From Veillonella sp. (GTDB taxonomy: Bacteria > Bacillota > Negativicutes > Veillonellales > Veillonellaceae): a DNA stretch of 5,011 nt. How positions within the stretch are numbered: the stretch's first letter is position 1; each line of letters begins with the position of its first letter. Under the pieces are notes generated by a model. It saw nothing but the letters and a program-made list of their open reading frames with translations, ran no database searches and was not told where the DNA came from. The position numbers were made by a program, and so were the translations under genes. The DNA lies in assembly GCA_022737715.1 (NCBI GenBank), contig JAIITD010000123.1:1-5011 (forward strand), in the 5' to 3' direction. This document shows, one piece after another, positions 4,120 to 5,011 of the stretch.

Positions 4120-4894
4120 TATGATTAGTTTGTGTTTTGATGGGACTCCACCAATGTCTACGATATGCTTTTATGCCTTCTACAACGGTTTTGCTCGCTT
4201 TGGCGGCTAAATCCTTTGTAGCGGCCGGGATGCCATCAAGGCGGTAGGTAATACCTAATTCCTTGTATTTAGCAACACCCATCACATGATATGGTAAACA
4301 GTCGACGGCCTGTAAGTTGCGTAGTGAGCCTAAGAAAAAGCCTAGCCTATAGTGGCGATCTGCGTTGTCTGTAACGGTAGGTACCACCACATGACGCACC
4401 CAAATCGGCACATTTACATCAGCTGTCAGTTTTGCGAATTGAAGGATTGGTTCTAAAGGCTGTGCGGTTAGCCATTTGTGGACGGTAGGATCGATGTCCT
4501 TAATATCCAAAATGACGAGACTCGTTACGCTCAGTAACTTACGGTATGCCACCTCTTGGTGGGGATCAAAACAAATTCCACTTGTATCTAAACAGGTATG
4601 GACGTTTCTTTCACTAAAATATGTGAAAAGCTCGATGACAAAGTCGATTTGCATCAATGCTTCCCCACCTGTGACAGTAATGCCACCGTTCGTATAAAAC
4701 TGACGGTTACGTTCATATTGTTGCCAAATCTCTTCGACGGTCATGAACTTAGCTTCTTGGCTTTCTTCATTCCACGTGTCTGGATTATGGCAATAGGCAC
4801 AACGCATGGGGCATCCTTGAAGGAACACCACCATGCGCATGCCTGGACCATCAACCGTACCCATCGTTTCTAGTGAATGAATACGTCCTGTCAT
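4109..4894 (-). CDS. pflA: Pyruvate formate-lyase activating enzyme
   Basis: Cytoplasmic radical SAM enzyme that uses a [4Fe-4S] cluster and S-adenosylmethionine to place a glycyl radical on PflB under anaerobic conditions. The 261-residue chain shows the cluster motif C28-x3-C32-x2-C35 in GCPMRCAYCHNPDTW. TGGE follows at 75-78 (SAM binding), then DTSG (103-106), LDIKD (129-133) and RHVVVPTVTD (167-176). There is no ferredoxin-like insert with extra cysteine clusters after the CxxxCxxC motif. This points to a true PFL activase rather than the longer activases of other glycyl-radical enzymes. It is slightly longer than the E. coli protein (246), mostly from a C-terminal tail. The start at 4894 has GAGG 6 nt upstream and begins 12 bp after the pflB stop codon, so the two genes are surely one operon. 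Confidence 0.96.
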   Translation of the reverse strand: MTGRIHSLETMGTVDGPGMRMVVFLQGCPMRCAYCHNPDTWNEESQEAKFMTVEEIWQQYERNRQFYTNGGITVTGGEALMQIDFVIELFTYFSERNVHTCLDTSGICFDPHQEVAYRKLLSVTSLVILDIKDIDPTVHKWLTAQPLEPILQFAKLTADVNVPIWVRHVVVPTVTDNADRHYRLGFFLGSLRNLQAVDCLPYHVMGVAKYKELGITYRLDGIPAATKDLAAKASKTVVEGIKAYRRHWWSPIKTQTNHNQV

Positions 4895-4906
4895 AGAAAA
4901 CCTCGA

Positions 4907-5011
4907 TTAGATTTGTTGATGGAATGTACGGGAAATAACTTCATCTTGTTGTTGTTTCGTCAATTTGTTGAAGTGTACTGCATAACCAGATACACGAACA
5001 GTCAATTGAGG
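4907..5011 (-). CDS. pflB: Formate C-acetyltransferase (pyruvate formate-lyase), C-terminal 34 codons only
   Basis: The reading frame enters from the right edge and ends with TAA at 4907-4909. The visible residues begin PQLTVRVSGYAV and end in SRTFHQQI. RVSGYA is the conserved glycyl-radical site, where the Gly corresponds to G734 of E. coli PflB. The distance from that Gly to the C-terminus (26 residues, counting the Gly) is about the same as in E. coli (27). The enzyme converts pyruvate and CoA to acetyl-CoA and formate and is inactivated by oxygen. The catalytic cysteine pair and most of the gene lie outside the window. It is the first gene of the operon with pflA, which encodes its activator. 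Confidence 0.95.
   Translation of the reverse strand, partial: PQLTVRVSGYAVHFNKLTKQQQDEVISRTFHQQI

Noticed and set aside
4476..4873. Plus-strand open frames inside pflA
   Set aside because: They are antisense shadows of a clearly identified radical SAM gene.

Overview
The window looks like chromosomal DNA from an anaerobic fermentative bacterium, most likely of the Negativicutes and possibly Veillonella. This rests on moderately AT-rich coding DNA, very AT-rich spacers, strong AGGAGG ribosome binding sites, a pyruvate formate-lyase operon, and protein sequences resembling both Firmicutes and diderm relatives. The genus is an inference and was not tested by any search.

Layout: positions 1-130 hold no convincing gene and end in a strong terminator (131-161). 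Positions 162-784 hold no large gene but are full of inverted repeats. These include a nested palindrome (337-448) that overlaps a possible 30-codon peptide gene (405-497), a candidate promoter with a palindrome in its spacer (554-581), and a foldable 71-nt leader (654-724). This leader precedes an unrecognised exported protein of low complexity (788-1366), with 8-residue Lys-Pro repeats and a lysine-rich tail. A structured spacer with palindromes and a CA-rich tract follows, and a shared terminator (1629-1659) separates this gene from convergent alanine racemase (alr, minus strand, 1705-2817). A 222-bp divergent promoter region then leads to a D-2-hydroxyacid dehydrogenase (plus strand, 3040-3990). 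A strong terminator (4001-4036) separates that gene from the end of a minus-strand pflB-pflA operon. pflA is complete (4109-4894). Only the last 34 codons of pflB are present (4907-5011), but they include the glycyl-radical site.

Functionally, Alr supplies D-alanine for peptidoglycan. PflA activates PflB, which splits pyruvate into acetyl-CoA and formate. The hydroxyacid dehydrogenase interconverts a 2-keto acid and a D-2-hydroxy acid, probably hydroxypyruvate/glycerate or a close analogue. The enzymes are ordinary housekeeping and fermentation genes, and no defence or mobile system is visible. The parts most likely to be undescribed are the non-coding block at 299-784 and the exported repeat protein it precedes.
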